Source of the DNA: BS150m-G50 sp964501185 [NCBI: uncultured Bacteroidia bacterium]
Lineage (GTDB): Bacteria > CAIWAD01 > BS150m-G50
DNA length: 21,220 nt
Assembly (NCBI GenBank): GCA_964501185.1
Contig: CAZCRT010000042.1
Coordinates: forward strand, 1-21,220
Reading direction: 5' to 3'
This document shows, in pieces, positions 6,142-13,613 of the stretch (positions within the stretch are counted from its first letter, which is position 1; every line of letters begins with the position of its first letter). The position numbers and the translations under genes are program-made. Under the pieces are notes generated by a model that did not search any database, was not told the origin of the DNA, and saw nothing but the letters and a program-made list of their open reading frames with translations.

Positions 6142-8298
6142 CTACTTCATATCTGCTGTTGAAGCCTGATCCGTAACATCTATTACAAAAGCGTATTCAA
6201 AAGCTATCTCTTTTAAAAAGTCATAGCGTCCGGATGCACCACCATGACCTGAACCCATCTGTGTACGCATCAACAGCCGGTTATGCCCGCTGTTCAGATC
6301 GCGTAAACGCGCGGTCCACTTCGCCGGCTCCCAGTAGCCTACACGGGGATCGTTCAAGCCCGCGGTAATCAGCAGGTGCGGATAATCCTGAGCACGCACA
6401 TTATCGTACGGGGAGTACGATTGCATGTATGCATAAAATTCAGGCTGGTTAGGATTACCCCATTCCTCGTATTCAATCACTGTTAATGGTATGTCCGGAT
6501 CCATCATGGTATTGATAACATCGACAAATGGGACGTCGGCCACTACTGCGTGATACAAATCAGGTCGCATATTAACCACTGCTCCTACCAGCAGTCCACC
6601 GGCACTTCCACCCCATATGGCCAGCTGATCAATCGTGGTATACTCCTCTTCAAGCAGGTGTTCACTGCAGGCGATAAAATCGCTATATGTGTTTTTCTTA
6701 TTCAGGAATTTTCCTGCCTCATACCAGGCGCGCCCCATTTCACCACCACCACGAACATGCGCGATAGCGTATATGAAACCTCTGTCCAGCATACTGAGTC
6801 GATTTGTTGAGAAGTAGGGATCCGAGCAGATACCGTAGGCGCCATAACCGGTCAGATAGAGCGGTACCGGGCCATTCTCATGAACACCTTTCCGATAGAC
6901 CAGCGAGATGGGGATTGCCGTGTGATCATCCGCTTGAGCATAGATCAATTCAGTCTGATACTCCTCTCCTGAATAACCACCCACAACTTCCTGACGCTTT
7001 TTCAGCTCCCAGGTTTGCTCAAACATGTCGTAATCGTATATCGTTGAGGGTGTTACCATGGAAGTGTAATACAGCCGCAGTGTCTGCGTGTTAAAGTCCG
7101 GATTGCCTCCACTGCCACCGGAATAGACCGGCTCGTTCTCCGGGAACTTCACCTCATGTTGTGTGTTGTCGGCCAGGTTCTGTACATGAATTTTCCTGAA
7201 ACCACCTTCACGGGTGTAGGTAACCAGGAAGTCCCTGAAAACGCTGATATAGTCCAGCATGATCTCCGGCCGGTGCGGGATAATCTCTGTCGCCATCTCA
7301 ACTGACGGTTGTAATACATTCAGGCGCAACAGTCGAAAATTGATAGCATCCAGATTCGTTACCATATAGAAATACTCACCGTGGTGAGATACGGAATACT
7401 CAACTCCCTGTTGCCGGGGTTGTATCACTCGAAACTCACCAGACGGTGTAGATGCATCCAGAAAGTGTGCTTCAGAAGTAATATTGCTGCCGATGGTCAG
7501 TATCAGGTACTCTTTACTCTTGGAGAGAAAGATGCCGGTGTAGAAACGATCATCTGCTTCGTGATACACCAGCTGGTCTGTAGAATCTGACGTTCCCAGT
7601 ATATGACGGTGAACTTTATCTGTACGATGGGCATCATTCAATGTTGTGTAGAACAGAGTTCTGTTATCAGTTGCCCAGGCAGCATCATCGACATTTTCAA
7701 TCCGATCAGGTAACAGTTCACCTGTCCTCAGGTCCTTGATGCGCAGCTGATAGATCTCTCCTCCCTCGGTGTCCAGGGAAAAGGCCAGCAGGTTGTGATC
7801 CGGGCTTACCTGAAAGGTGCCAACCTCACAGTAATCATGTCCTTCTGCCAGCCTGTTTTCATCCAGCAGTATCTCCTCTGGCGCTTCCATGCTGCCATGC
7901 CGTCTGCAATTTATGCTGTACTGCTTGTCCTGCTCGGTACGACTGTAATAAAAATAGTCGTCAATCCTGATAGGGACTGACAGGTCTGTTTCCTTTATCC
8001 GGCCTCGCATTTCACGATAGAGCGTTTCCTGAAGCTCTTCTGTGTGCGCCATCACTTCCTTTGTATAGGCGTTTTCCGCTTCCAGATAGGCGATTGTCTC
8101 CGGATTATCCCGGTCGCGCAACCAATTGTAATTATCCACAACCTCTTCGCCGTGATACAAATTTACATGCCTGATCTGTAGTGCATCTGGTGGTGTCGAT
8201 TGGGCGGTCACTGATTCTCCTCCGGCTGCCAGGGCCAGTAACACGATGGGTAGTAGAATCCCAGGTCGCCAGCATCCAGCATTAGTTTTAAACGTCAT
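6142..8298 (-). CDS. ptrB: Oligopeptidase B-like prolyl oligopeptidase family (S9A) serine peptidase, exported
   Basis: A 718-residue protein with an N-terminal beta-propeller (about 40-430) that gates access, and a C-terminal alpha/beta-hydrolase domain. The catalytic triad is visible: Ser565 in WGGSAGG, Asp650 in GLNDPRVGYWEPAKW, His685 in GSGHGGASGR. The Ser-Asp and Asp-His spacings (85 and 35) equal those of E. coli oligopeptidase B (S532/D617/H652). HVRGGGEMGRAWYEAGK is the usual family block. Oligopeptidase B cleaves short peptides after Lys or Arg. Unlike the cytoplasmic E. coli enzyme, this one starts with a signal-peptide-like stretch (residues about 11-32, ILLPIVLLALAAGG then TAQ), suggesting a periplasmic role. 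AAGGAA eight bases before the ATG supports the start. It appears monocistronic between two hairpins. Confidence 0.92.
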   Translation of the reverse strand: MTFKTNAGCWRPGILLPIVLLALAAGGESVTAQSTPPDALQIRHVNLYHGEEVVDNYNWLRDRDNPETIAYLEAENAYTKEVMAHTEELQETLYREMRGRIKETDLSVPIRIDDYFYYSRTEQDKQYSINCRRHGSMEAPEEILLDENRLAEGHDYCEVGTFQVSPDHNLLAFSLDTEGGEIYQLRIKDLRTGELLPDRIENVDDAAWATDNRTLFYTTLNDAHRTDKVHRHILGTSDSTDQLVYHEADDRFYTGIFLSKSKEYLILTIGSNITSEAHFLDASTPSGEFRVIQPRQQGVEYSVSHHGEYFYMVTNLDAINFRLLRLNVLQPSVEMATEIIPHRPEIMLDYISVFRDFLVTYTREGGFRKIHVQNLADNTQHEVKFPENEPVYSGGSGGNPDFNTQTLRLYYTSMVTPSTIYDYDMFEQTWELKKRQEVVGGYSGEEYQTELIYAQADDHTAIPISLVYRKGVHENGPVPLYLTGYGAYGICSDPYFSTNRLSMLDRGFIYAIAHVRGGGEMGRAWYEAGKFLNKKNTYSDFIACSEHLLEEEYTTIDQLAIWGGSAGGLLVGAVVNMRPDLYHAVVADVPFVDVINTMMDPDIPLTVIEYEEWGNPNQPEFYAYMQSYSPYDNVRAQDYPHLLITAGLNDPRVGYWEPAKWTARLRDLNSGHNRLLMRTQMGSGHGGASGRYDFLKEIAFEYAFVIDVTDQASTADMK

Positions 8299-8442
8299 GG
8301 TTGTGATTCCTTGTTACGGGATGTCATAACAGCGCGGCCCTGATAAGTTTCTGAGCAGCGATACTGGCATGGTCTGTACACTTTAAGGGATAGCGACGAG
8401 AATTCAGAGGCTAACTCTTCCGGAAAATAGTTATCTGAGAAA

Positions 8443-8466
8443 GAGAGGGCGTTGCTGCGCCCTCTC
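8443..8466 (-). terminator. terminator of the nfeD-slipin operon
   Basis: A perfect 9-bp inverted repeat, GAGAGGGCG (8443-8451) and CGCCCTCTC (8458-8466), with a 6-base loop, 24 bases after the slipin stop. On the minus strand it is followed by TTTCTC, a weak T-run. The plus strand has AATAAAAAT after it, not a T-run. The position supports an operon end. Confidence 0.7.
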
Positions 8467-8489
8467 AATAAAAATATCTACTGCCAGTC

Positions 8490-9260
8490 TCAGCTCTTAT
8501 CCTCTTTGTCCTTCTTCACGAAGTGGGTGAAAAGATCAATCGGTACGGGGAAAATCGTGGTCGAATTATTCTCTGCAGCCACTTCCGTCAACGTCTGCAG
8601 GTAGCGTAACTGGAGTGCCTCGGGGTGAGCGGAGATAATGCTGGCTGCTTCCCGGAGCTTCTCCGCGGCCTGAAACTCACCTTGAGCAGCAATAATCTTA
8701 GCCCGTCTTTCGCGCTCTGCTTCCGCCTGACGCGCCATTGCCCGCTGCATTTCCTGTGGCAGGTCAATGTGCTTTACCTCAACCATTGTGACCTTGATTC
8801 CCCAGGGATCTGTCTGTGCATCAACCAGCTTCTGCAACTCCAGATTGATTTTATCCCGTTCCGACAGCAGCTCATCCAGCTCCGATTGTCCCAGCACACT
8901 GCGCAATGTGGTCTGTGCAAGCTGTGACGTTGCCTGCAGAAAATTCTCTACTTCCACTACCGCTTTTCCGGCATCAACAACTCTGAAGTACAGAACAGCG
9001 TTTACAGAAACAGAAACATTGTCACGAGTAATAACATCCTGTGGCGGCACATCCATCACTACCATACGCAGACTTACCCGAACCATACGATCGATTACCG
9101 GGATAAGCAGAATCAGGCCGGGGCCTTTTACTTCGATCAACCTGCCCAGTCGAAAGATGACAGCACGCTCATACTCCCGGAGTACCCGTATCGCGCTGGC
9201 CAGGATGAAGATCAGCAGGATGACTACCAGGATCGTACCGGGATGTGTTAGAAAATACAT
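8490..9260 (-). CDS. Slipin (stomatin-like SPFH/Band 7 membrane protein)
   Basis: A 256-residue inner-membrane scaffold protein. One N-terminal transmembrane helix (about 8-25, [18 protein letters not shown]) is followed directly by the SPFH/Band 7 domain (about 27-180, beginning [14 protein letters not shown] and including [18 protein letters not shown]). A charged coiled coil follows (about 172-215, [20 protein letters not shown]), used in this family for oligomerisation. It lies 45 bases downstream of the long nfeD gene, the classic slipin-NfeD pairing in which the NfeD protease can cleave the slipin C-terminus (shown for archaeal PH1511/PH1510). AAGGAG upstream of the ATG supports the start. 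Likely role: membrane microdomain organisation and quality control. Substrates are unknown. Confidence 0.93.
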   Translation of the reverse strand: MYFLTHPGTILVVILLIFILASAIRVLREYERAVIFRLGRLIEVKGPGLILLIPVIDRMVRVSLRMVVMDVPPQDVITRDNVSVSVNAVLYFRVVDAGKAVVEVENFLQATSQLAQTTLRSVLGQSELDELLSERDKINLELQKLVDAQTDPWGIKVTMVEVKHIDLPQEMQRAMARQAEAERERRAKIIAAQGEFQAAEKLREAASIISAHPEALQLRYLQTLTEVAAENNSTTIFPVPIDLFTHFVKKDKEDKS

Positions 9261-9305
9261 AATATCATTCTCCTTTCCCGCGAGCTGCTTACGCGGTTTC
9301 GATAT

Positions 9306-10592
9306 TTATTCTTCGTCCTGTCTCACAACTTTCAATTCAAGCCTGTTAACCTCAACAACTCGTACCTTGCTTCCGACAGGCACCGGTTCATCGCTGGTCG
9401 CCGTCCAGAATTCACCGTGGATAGCAACACTACCCTCTGGATTGATGTCCGTGTGCGCCCTGCCGATCTCACCAACCAGCCCTTCTGTCCCTGACACTCT
9501 GCGACGCTTCTGCGCTCGAATTCCCAGCCCTATGGCAAAAACGAAAAACAGCGCAGTGAAAAGTACACCCGGTATAATCACTGACCACGATATCTGCATA
9601 AACTCCTCCGTCGAATCAATCAGCATTATAGACCCCATCAGCAGGGAGATTACGCCACCAACACTCAGTAACCCGTAACTTGTAACTTTGATTTCCGCTA
9701 TGAATAGAATTATCCCGAAGAGAATCAAACCCAATCCGGCATAGTTGACCGGAAGCATCTGTAACGCGTAGAAACCGAGCAGCAGGCTGATGACACCCAC
9801 AACACCGGGAAGGATTACCCCGGGATTGTATAGCTCAAAGAAAATGCCGTAGATGCCTATCAACAGCAGAATGTATGCGATATTGGGGTCGCTGATAGCC
9901 TCCAGTAAACGCAGGCGGCTTCCCTTCTTCCTTATCTCTATCGTCGCGTCTGCGGTCTGTAACACAACATTGCCCATTGCTGTATCGATTTCCAGTCCGT
10001 CTATTTCCGCCAGCAGGCTGTCCAGGTTGCCGCTGATCAGGTCTATTACATTAAGCTCAAGGGCTTCCCGATCTGTTATGGATACGCTTTCCCGCACCGC
10101 CTGTTCTGCCCAATCAGCATTTCGCCCCCGCTTCTGAGCCAGGCTGCGAATATATGCCACAGCATCGTTGGTAACCTTTTCCAGCATAACTCCGCTTGAA
10201 TCGGCCTGTTGCCCGAGGCTGACCGGGTGCGCCGCACCGATGTTTGTTCCGGGAGCCATGGCGGCCACATGCGCGGAGAGTGCGATGAACACTCCGGCTG
10301 AAGCGCATTGCGCGCCTCCAGGTGATACATATACAACAACGGGTACTTCAGAAGCCATGATGGTCTTGATCACTGAGCGCATCGATTTCATCAGGCCACC
10401 GGGTGTATCCATCTGTATCACCAGACACTCCGCACCCGCAATAGTCGCATCTTCAATTGCCTGCTCTACATGTTCAGCTGTTACCGGTGTAATGGCACTG
10501 GCAACTTCGATAGTGTGAACCAGACCGGCGTAACTGCTGCTGGCAGCAGATAGCAGTACAATAATAAATATGAGGTTCAGTCTATGCCGCAT
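9306..10592 (-). CDS. nfeD: Long-form NfeD: ClpP-class membrane serine protease with OB-fold tail (NfeD1b)
   Basis: A 428-residue protein with a signal peptide or anchor (about 5-22), a ClpP-like serine protease domain (about 25-215), four to five transmembrane helices (about 232-352) and a soluble NfeD OB-fold domain (about 365-428). The catalytic Ser98 in GGAQCASAG and Lys139 in LEKVTNDAVAYI correspond to the Ser97/Lys138 dyad of archaeal PH1510, so the protease should be active. IQMDTPGGL is the family substrate-strand motif. First gene of an operon with the slipin. GGAGG six bases before the ATG supports the start. Its upstream region carries two copies of a near-palindromic 10-mer in inverted orientation. 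Predicted function: degradation of slipin or membrane-protein termini. Confidence 0.93.
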   Translation of the reverse strand: MRHRLNLIFIIVLLSAASSSYAGLVHTIEVASAITPVTAEHVEQAIEDATIAGAECLVIQMDTPGGLMKSMRSVIKTIMASEVPVVVYVSPGGAQCASAGVFIALSAHVAAMAPGTNIGAAHPVSLGQQADSSGVMLEKVTNDAVAYIRSLAQKRGRNADWAEQAVRESVSITDREALELNVIDLISGNLDSLLAEIDGLEIDTAMGNVVLQTADATIEIRKKGSRLRLLEAISDPNIAYILLLIGIYGIFFELYNPGVILPGVVGVISLLLGFYALQMLPVNYAGLGLILFGIILFIAEIKVTSYGLLSVGGVISLLMGSIMLIDSTEEFMQISWSVIIPGVLFTALFFVFAIGLGIRAQKRRRVSGTEGLVGEIGRAHTDINPEGSVAIHGEFWTATSDEPVPVGSKVRVVEVNRLELKVVRQDEE

Positions 10593-10610
10593 TTTTGACC
10601 TCCAGTCATC

Positions 10611-10686
10611 CTGATATGAGGTAATGCAAAGTAGTGTTTTACCGGTTTACATCCTAGGAGCCTGTCATATGTTAATCTCATATCAG
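10611..10686. promoter_or_regulatory. paired inverted CTGATATGAG boxes in the nfeD upstream region
   Basis: CTGATATGAG (10611-10620) and its exact complement CTCATATCAG (10677-10686) flank 56 bases. Each box is itself nearly palindromic (CTSATATSAG), as expected for a dimeric DNA-binding site. On the minus strand the distal box immediately precedes TTAACA, which with a downstream TGTAAA 18 bases later could serve as a weak promoter; the proximal box lies just before the nfeD ribosome site. This suggests a repressor or activator with two operators. A 10-bp stem with a 56-base loop is an alternative. The gap 10593-10728 holds nothing else I can identify. Confidence 0.4.
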
Positions 10687-10728
10687 CGGATTGTCTGTGA
10701 AAGTGAAGAGTATGATTGAACACCTGAC

Positions 10729-11298
10729 TCAATAGGGGCCGTACTGTTTCAGATCTTCACGTAGACGCCGGGGATTCTCGACCAGCTTCCCGAGTTCGTT
10801 CCAGAAATGAGGGCTATGATCGTGAATACTGGTATGCAGGAGCTCATGAAGTATCACGTAGTCGCGCAACTCTTCCGGCAGGGCGGCCAGTTTGCGGTTG
10901 AGGCTGATGTTACCCAGTGTAGTACAGCTTCCCCAGCGAGCCTGCTGATTGCGAATGGTTACCCGACGGCAGGTGAAGTTGTGCCGGGCGGCGAGTTCCC
11001 GCAGGCGCGTGATCAACAGCAGTTTTGCCTCGCCTGGATCGATCCCGTCATAGTCGATACCGCGCGAGAGCAACTCTTCACGATGGCCTGTAATCAGCAG
11101 GCGTTGCTCGGCTATCCAGGATTCTCTTTCCCGCACAAAGGCCAGCGCCTGTCTTGCAGGCAACCAGCGGGGGCAGGTTACACGCAGCATTTTGCTCCCC
11201 ACAGAGAGTGAGATATTGCGGGCCGCCCTGCTGCGCACGATGCGAACAGTGCCGATTCCGGTAACCTGATACATGATCTGCTTCCGCTTTTTCATCAT
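10729..11298 (-). CDS. ygjP: YgjP-type zinc metallopeptidase (DUF45)
   Basis: A 189-residue protein of typical YgjP length. The zinc site is HELLH at 151-155 with a third ligand His161 in HDHSPHFW, the family's HExxH-x5-H arrangement. The preceding block ARWGSCTTLGNISLNRKLAALP is highly characteristic of this family. No signal peptide, so cytoplasmic. The physiological substrate is not established for this family. It is the last gene of a probable four-gene operon: its ATG follows the EamA stop by only three bases. An internal Met9 (MYQVTGIG) is an alternative start. No clear terminator follows its stop. Confidence 0.9.
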   Translation of the reverse strand: MMKKRKQIMYQVTGIGTVRIVRSRAARNISLSVGSKMLRVTCPRWLPARQALAFVRERESWIAEQRLLITGHREELLSRGIDYDGIDPGEAKLLLITRLRELAARHNFTCRRVTIRNQQARWGSCTTLGNISLNRKLAALPEELRDYVILHELLHTSIHDHSPHFWNELGKLVENPRRLREDLKQYGPY

Positions 11299-11301
11299 GG
11301 T

Positions 11302-11721
11302 TCAACCCGCCAGCAGTACTATACCGCCGAGTGCCAGTAGTATGCCGGCGATCTTTTTAAGTGTTACCAGTTCACCCAGCAGAAGCACCGAGAGTAGTAC
11401 GGTGATAACAGGATACAGCGCTGAGATGACCACTACCCGCGAAGCTTCTCCCCGTGTAAGCGCCATGAAAAAGAACAGTGTCCCCAATCCCCCCACCAGT
11501 CCGGCCAGTAGCGCCAGGTAGTAGTGAGGATTGCTCCATTCCCAGTTAAAGCCTTTGTGATACATCAGTATATATACCGGATAGACTACCAGAGCGCCTA
11601 CTATCCCTAATATTATGAGACTGTTCTCATTAACCTGGCGGGTGGCGAGCTTTCCGAAGAAGCCCCACAGGCCCCAGCAAAGCGTTGCTATCAGTGTCGG
11701 CAGCAGCCAGTACTTAGTCAT
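11302..11721 (-). CDS. Single-domain EamA (DMT superfamily) transporter
   Basis: A 139-residue hydrophobic protein with about five membrane helices (roughly 7-24, 36-54, 67-87, 96-113, 120-138). The sequence is typical of one EamA repeat: the N-terminal CWGLWGFFGKLA and the end LGELVTLKKIAGILLALGGIVLL are hallmarks. Standard EamA proteins carry two repeats in about 290-300 residues; this is a half-size form, which in the DMT superfamily works as an antiparallel dimer. Substrates of this group are metabolites or amino acids, undetermined here. The tight spacing to yjbQ upstream (18 bases) and ygjP downstream supports one transcript. Confidence 0.85.
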   Translation of the reverse strand: MTKYWLLPTLIATLCWGLWGFFGKLATRQVNENSLIILGIVGALVVYPVYILMYHKGFNWEWSNPHYYLALLAGLVGGLGTLFFFMALTRGEASRVVVISALYPVITVLLSVLLLGELVTLKKIAGILLALGGIVLLAG

Positions 11722-11739
11722 AGCATCTCCCCTTGTCCT

Positions 11740-12156
11740 CTACTCCCCCACCACCTGCACGTGCAGCTTGCGTGTCCGGGGACGGTTATCATGATCAATA
11801 ATTACAATCTGCTGCCATGTCCCCAGAATCAGATGACCGTCACTGAATGGCACATTGATCCCCGGCCCCATCAGGGTAGCCCGCATATGTGAGAAGCCGT
11901 TATCATCCCCCCAGGTAGCTGAATGCCGACTCGGCTCATTGCTCGGAACAAGTTGCTCCAGTTTATCCCGCATATCCTCGTTCAGTGCAGGCTCATATTC
12001 AATTGTGCTGACAGAGGCGGTCGAACCAATTATGAACAGGTTGGCTATACCGTTGACCGCACCGGAGCGGTCGATCACCTGCTGCACGCTCTGTGTTACA
12101 TCCAGCAGATCTGAAAAGCCCTGTGACTTCATCTTGATAGTCTCACCATGAACCAT
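11740..12156 (-). CDS. yjbQ: YjbQ/UPF0047 family protein (secondary thiamine-phosphate synthase-like)
   Basis: A 138-residue protein covering the whole UPF0047 fold. Conserved blocks are present in order: GSTASVSTIEYEP, HSATWGDDNGFSHMRATLMGP and GTWQQIVIIDHDNRPR with a final basic strand. The conserved His and Asp residues in the second block are the presumed active-site or metal ligands of the family. Weak thiamine-phosphate synthase activity has been reported for YjbQ members, but their true role is unsettled. GGAGG six bases before the ATG makes the start secure. It lies 47 bases after lhgO and 18 before the EamA gene; a short hairpin at 12181-12200 sits in the gap to lhgO. Confidence 0.92.
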   Translation of the reverse strand: MVHGETIKMKSQGFSDLLDVTQSVQQVIDRSGAVNGIANLFIIGSTASVSTIEYEPALNEDMRDKLEQLVPSNEPSRHSATWGDDNGFSHMRATLMGPGINVPFSDGHLILGTWQQIVIIDHDNRPRTRKLHVQVVGE

Positions 12157-12203
12157 CTGCTACCTCCGTTAAGCGCTGTAACAGTCCTGTCCGGAACTGT
12201 CGT

Positions 12204-13418
12204 TTATTTTTTCCTCGCCCTCAGATTGAAATTGCCCCCGGCGAGGGATGCCAGCTCACCACCTATACTGATGGAGGCCGTTGCTGCTGGTGAGGGAGCA
12301 TTCAAGACATGCAGCATTTTATCCGCTTCCACCAGCCGGAAATCATCCAGTAACCTGCCCTGCTCATCCAGAGCCTGCGCACGCACACCTGTCCCACCCG
12401 GAATAAGGTCTTCAGATTGGATTTCCGGGATCAGCCGCTGCAATGCCTTTACAAGCGCCTCCTTGTCCCAGGAACGACGCAGCTCGCCCAGTCCAACGCG
12501 CCAGAAGCGGGTTGCCATCCTCCAGAAAGCAAGGGTTGAAACAGTACCCATTGTATCACGCAGCGAGAAGCTTAAACGACCATATCCTTCTCTTTTCAGT
12601 GCCAGAACTGCGTTCGGCCCCGCTTCGCGTTCACCGTTAATCATGCGGGTGAAGTGTACCCCCAGAAACGGAAACCTCGGATCAGGCACCGGGTAGATGA
12701 GATTGCGTACCAGATTGCGCTTCTCTGGAACCAGTTCGTGGTACTCTCCTCTGAAGGGAATAATACGTACACCGGGATCTACGCCGCAGATGCGCGCAAC
12801 CCGGTCAGACTGCAGTCCGGCGCAGTTGATAACATTTTCTGTCGCAAATGATCCGTTTGCTGTCTCCAGGGCCAGTCCGGACGAGCTCCGTTTCAATTCC
12901 AGCAGACGTGTGTTGGTTCTGATCTCGACACCAGCCAAGACAGCCTTTTCAGCATATGCCTCTGCAACCTGTCTGAAATCTACAATCCCTGTTGCCGGCA
13001 CCCTCAACCCGGCAACCCCCTTTACGTGAGGTTCAATCTCCTGTATCTGCTCTCCGGTAAGCAACTCTATGTCTGCTAATCCGTTGGCAATACCACGCCC
13101 TCGCAGTTCTTCCAGGGCAGGTATCTCAGTTTCATCTGTCGCCACAACCAGCTTACCACACCGGTCAAACGGGATATTCTCCTGCTCGCAGAAGGAATAC
13201 AACATCTCTGCGCCGCTTACACAGTTCCGGGCCTTGAGCGACCCGGGACGATAGTAGAGCCCGGAATGTATCACACCACTGTTATTGCCTGTCTGGTGCA
13301 TGGCCAGCTGCTCTTCAGCCTCCAGCAACAGGATTCGGCTGTCGTACTGTTGTGAAAGCATGTATGCGGTAGCCAGGCCAACTATCCCACCACCGATTAT
13401 TGTGACATCATAGTTCAT
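12204..13418 (-). CDS. lhgO: L-2-hydroxyglutarate oxidase/dehydrogenase (FAD-dependent, DAO family)
   Basis: A 404-residue flavoprotein predicted to oxidise L-2-hydroxyglutarate to 2-oxoglutarate, feeding electrons to oxygen or the quinone pool; this serves metabolite repair or glutarate catabolism. The N-terminal Rossmann motif IIGGGIVGLATAY (FAD binding) starts six residues in. The LhgO signature HQTGNNSGVIHSGLYYRPGS follows at about 45-65, with GVHFTRMINGE in the middle and a C-terminal FAD-contact region (APSPAATASISIGGEL). The start at 13416-13418 is chosen because MNYDVTIIGGG is the canonical N-terminus and GGAG lies 11 bases upstream; a reading from 13460 would begin upstream of the predicted transcription start. 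First gene of the probable operon with yjbQ, EamA and ygjP; divergent from mnmE. Confidence 0.93.
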   Translation of the reverse strand: MNYDVTIIGGGIVGLATAYMLSQQYDSRILLLEAEEQLAMHQTGNNSGVIHSGLYYRPGSLKARNCVSGAEMLYSFCEQENIPFDRCGKLVVATDETEIPALEELRGRGIANGLADIELLTGEQIQEIEPHVKGVAGLRVPATGIVDFRQVAEAYAEKAVLAGVEIRTNTRLLELKRSSSGLALETANGSFATENVINCAGLQSDRVARICGVDPGVRIIPFRGEYHELVPEKRNLVRNLIYPVPDPRFPFLGVHFTRMINGEREAGPNAVLALKREGYGRLSFSLRDTMGTVSTLAFWRMATRFWRVGLGELRRSWDKEALVKALQRLIPEIQSEDLIPGGTGVRAQALDEQGRLLDDFRLVEADKMLHVLNAPSPAATASISIGGELASLAGGNFNLRARKK

Positions 13419-13458
13419 TCTGACATTCGCTCCTTTCATCTGTAATCCGTACAAGCTC

Positions 13459-13487
13459 ACAATAGGGATGTCTTACTTTTTATCCAA
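13459..13487 (-). promoter_or_regulatory. candidate promoter of the lhgO operon
   Basis: On the minus strand TTGGAT (13482-13487) is followed after exactly 17 bases by TATTGT (13459-13464). Transcription would start near 13452, about 34 bases upstream of the lhgO ATG at 13418. Matches are partial (3/6 and 4/6), but spacing and position fit. For mnmE on the other strand I see only a lone -10-like AATAAT at 13570-13575. Confidence 0.4.
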
Positions 13488-13613
13488 TCGCTTTTCTGTT
13501 CGGCCTCATAGCAGAGAGATCAGTTTGCGATTTCATAATCCAACCGGACAGGTTAGTTTAGTGGAAGACAATAATTCGGCGTTTAGGCTTTTAGATTTCC
13601 GGAACTGATAACT

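Noticed and set aside
8767-9678. A 303-codon open frame on the plus strand
   Set aside because: It lies antisense to the slipin and nfeD genes, is Ser/Thr/Arg-rich in the manner of reversed codons, and has no recognisable domain.
12181-12200. Hairpin between lhgO and yjbQ as a terminator
   Set aside because: About 7 bp with a bulge and no T-run after it on the minus strand; the yjbQ ribosome site follows closely, so it more likely tunes relative expression or is incidental.
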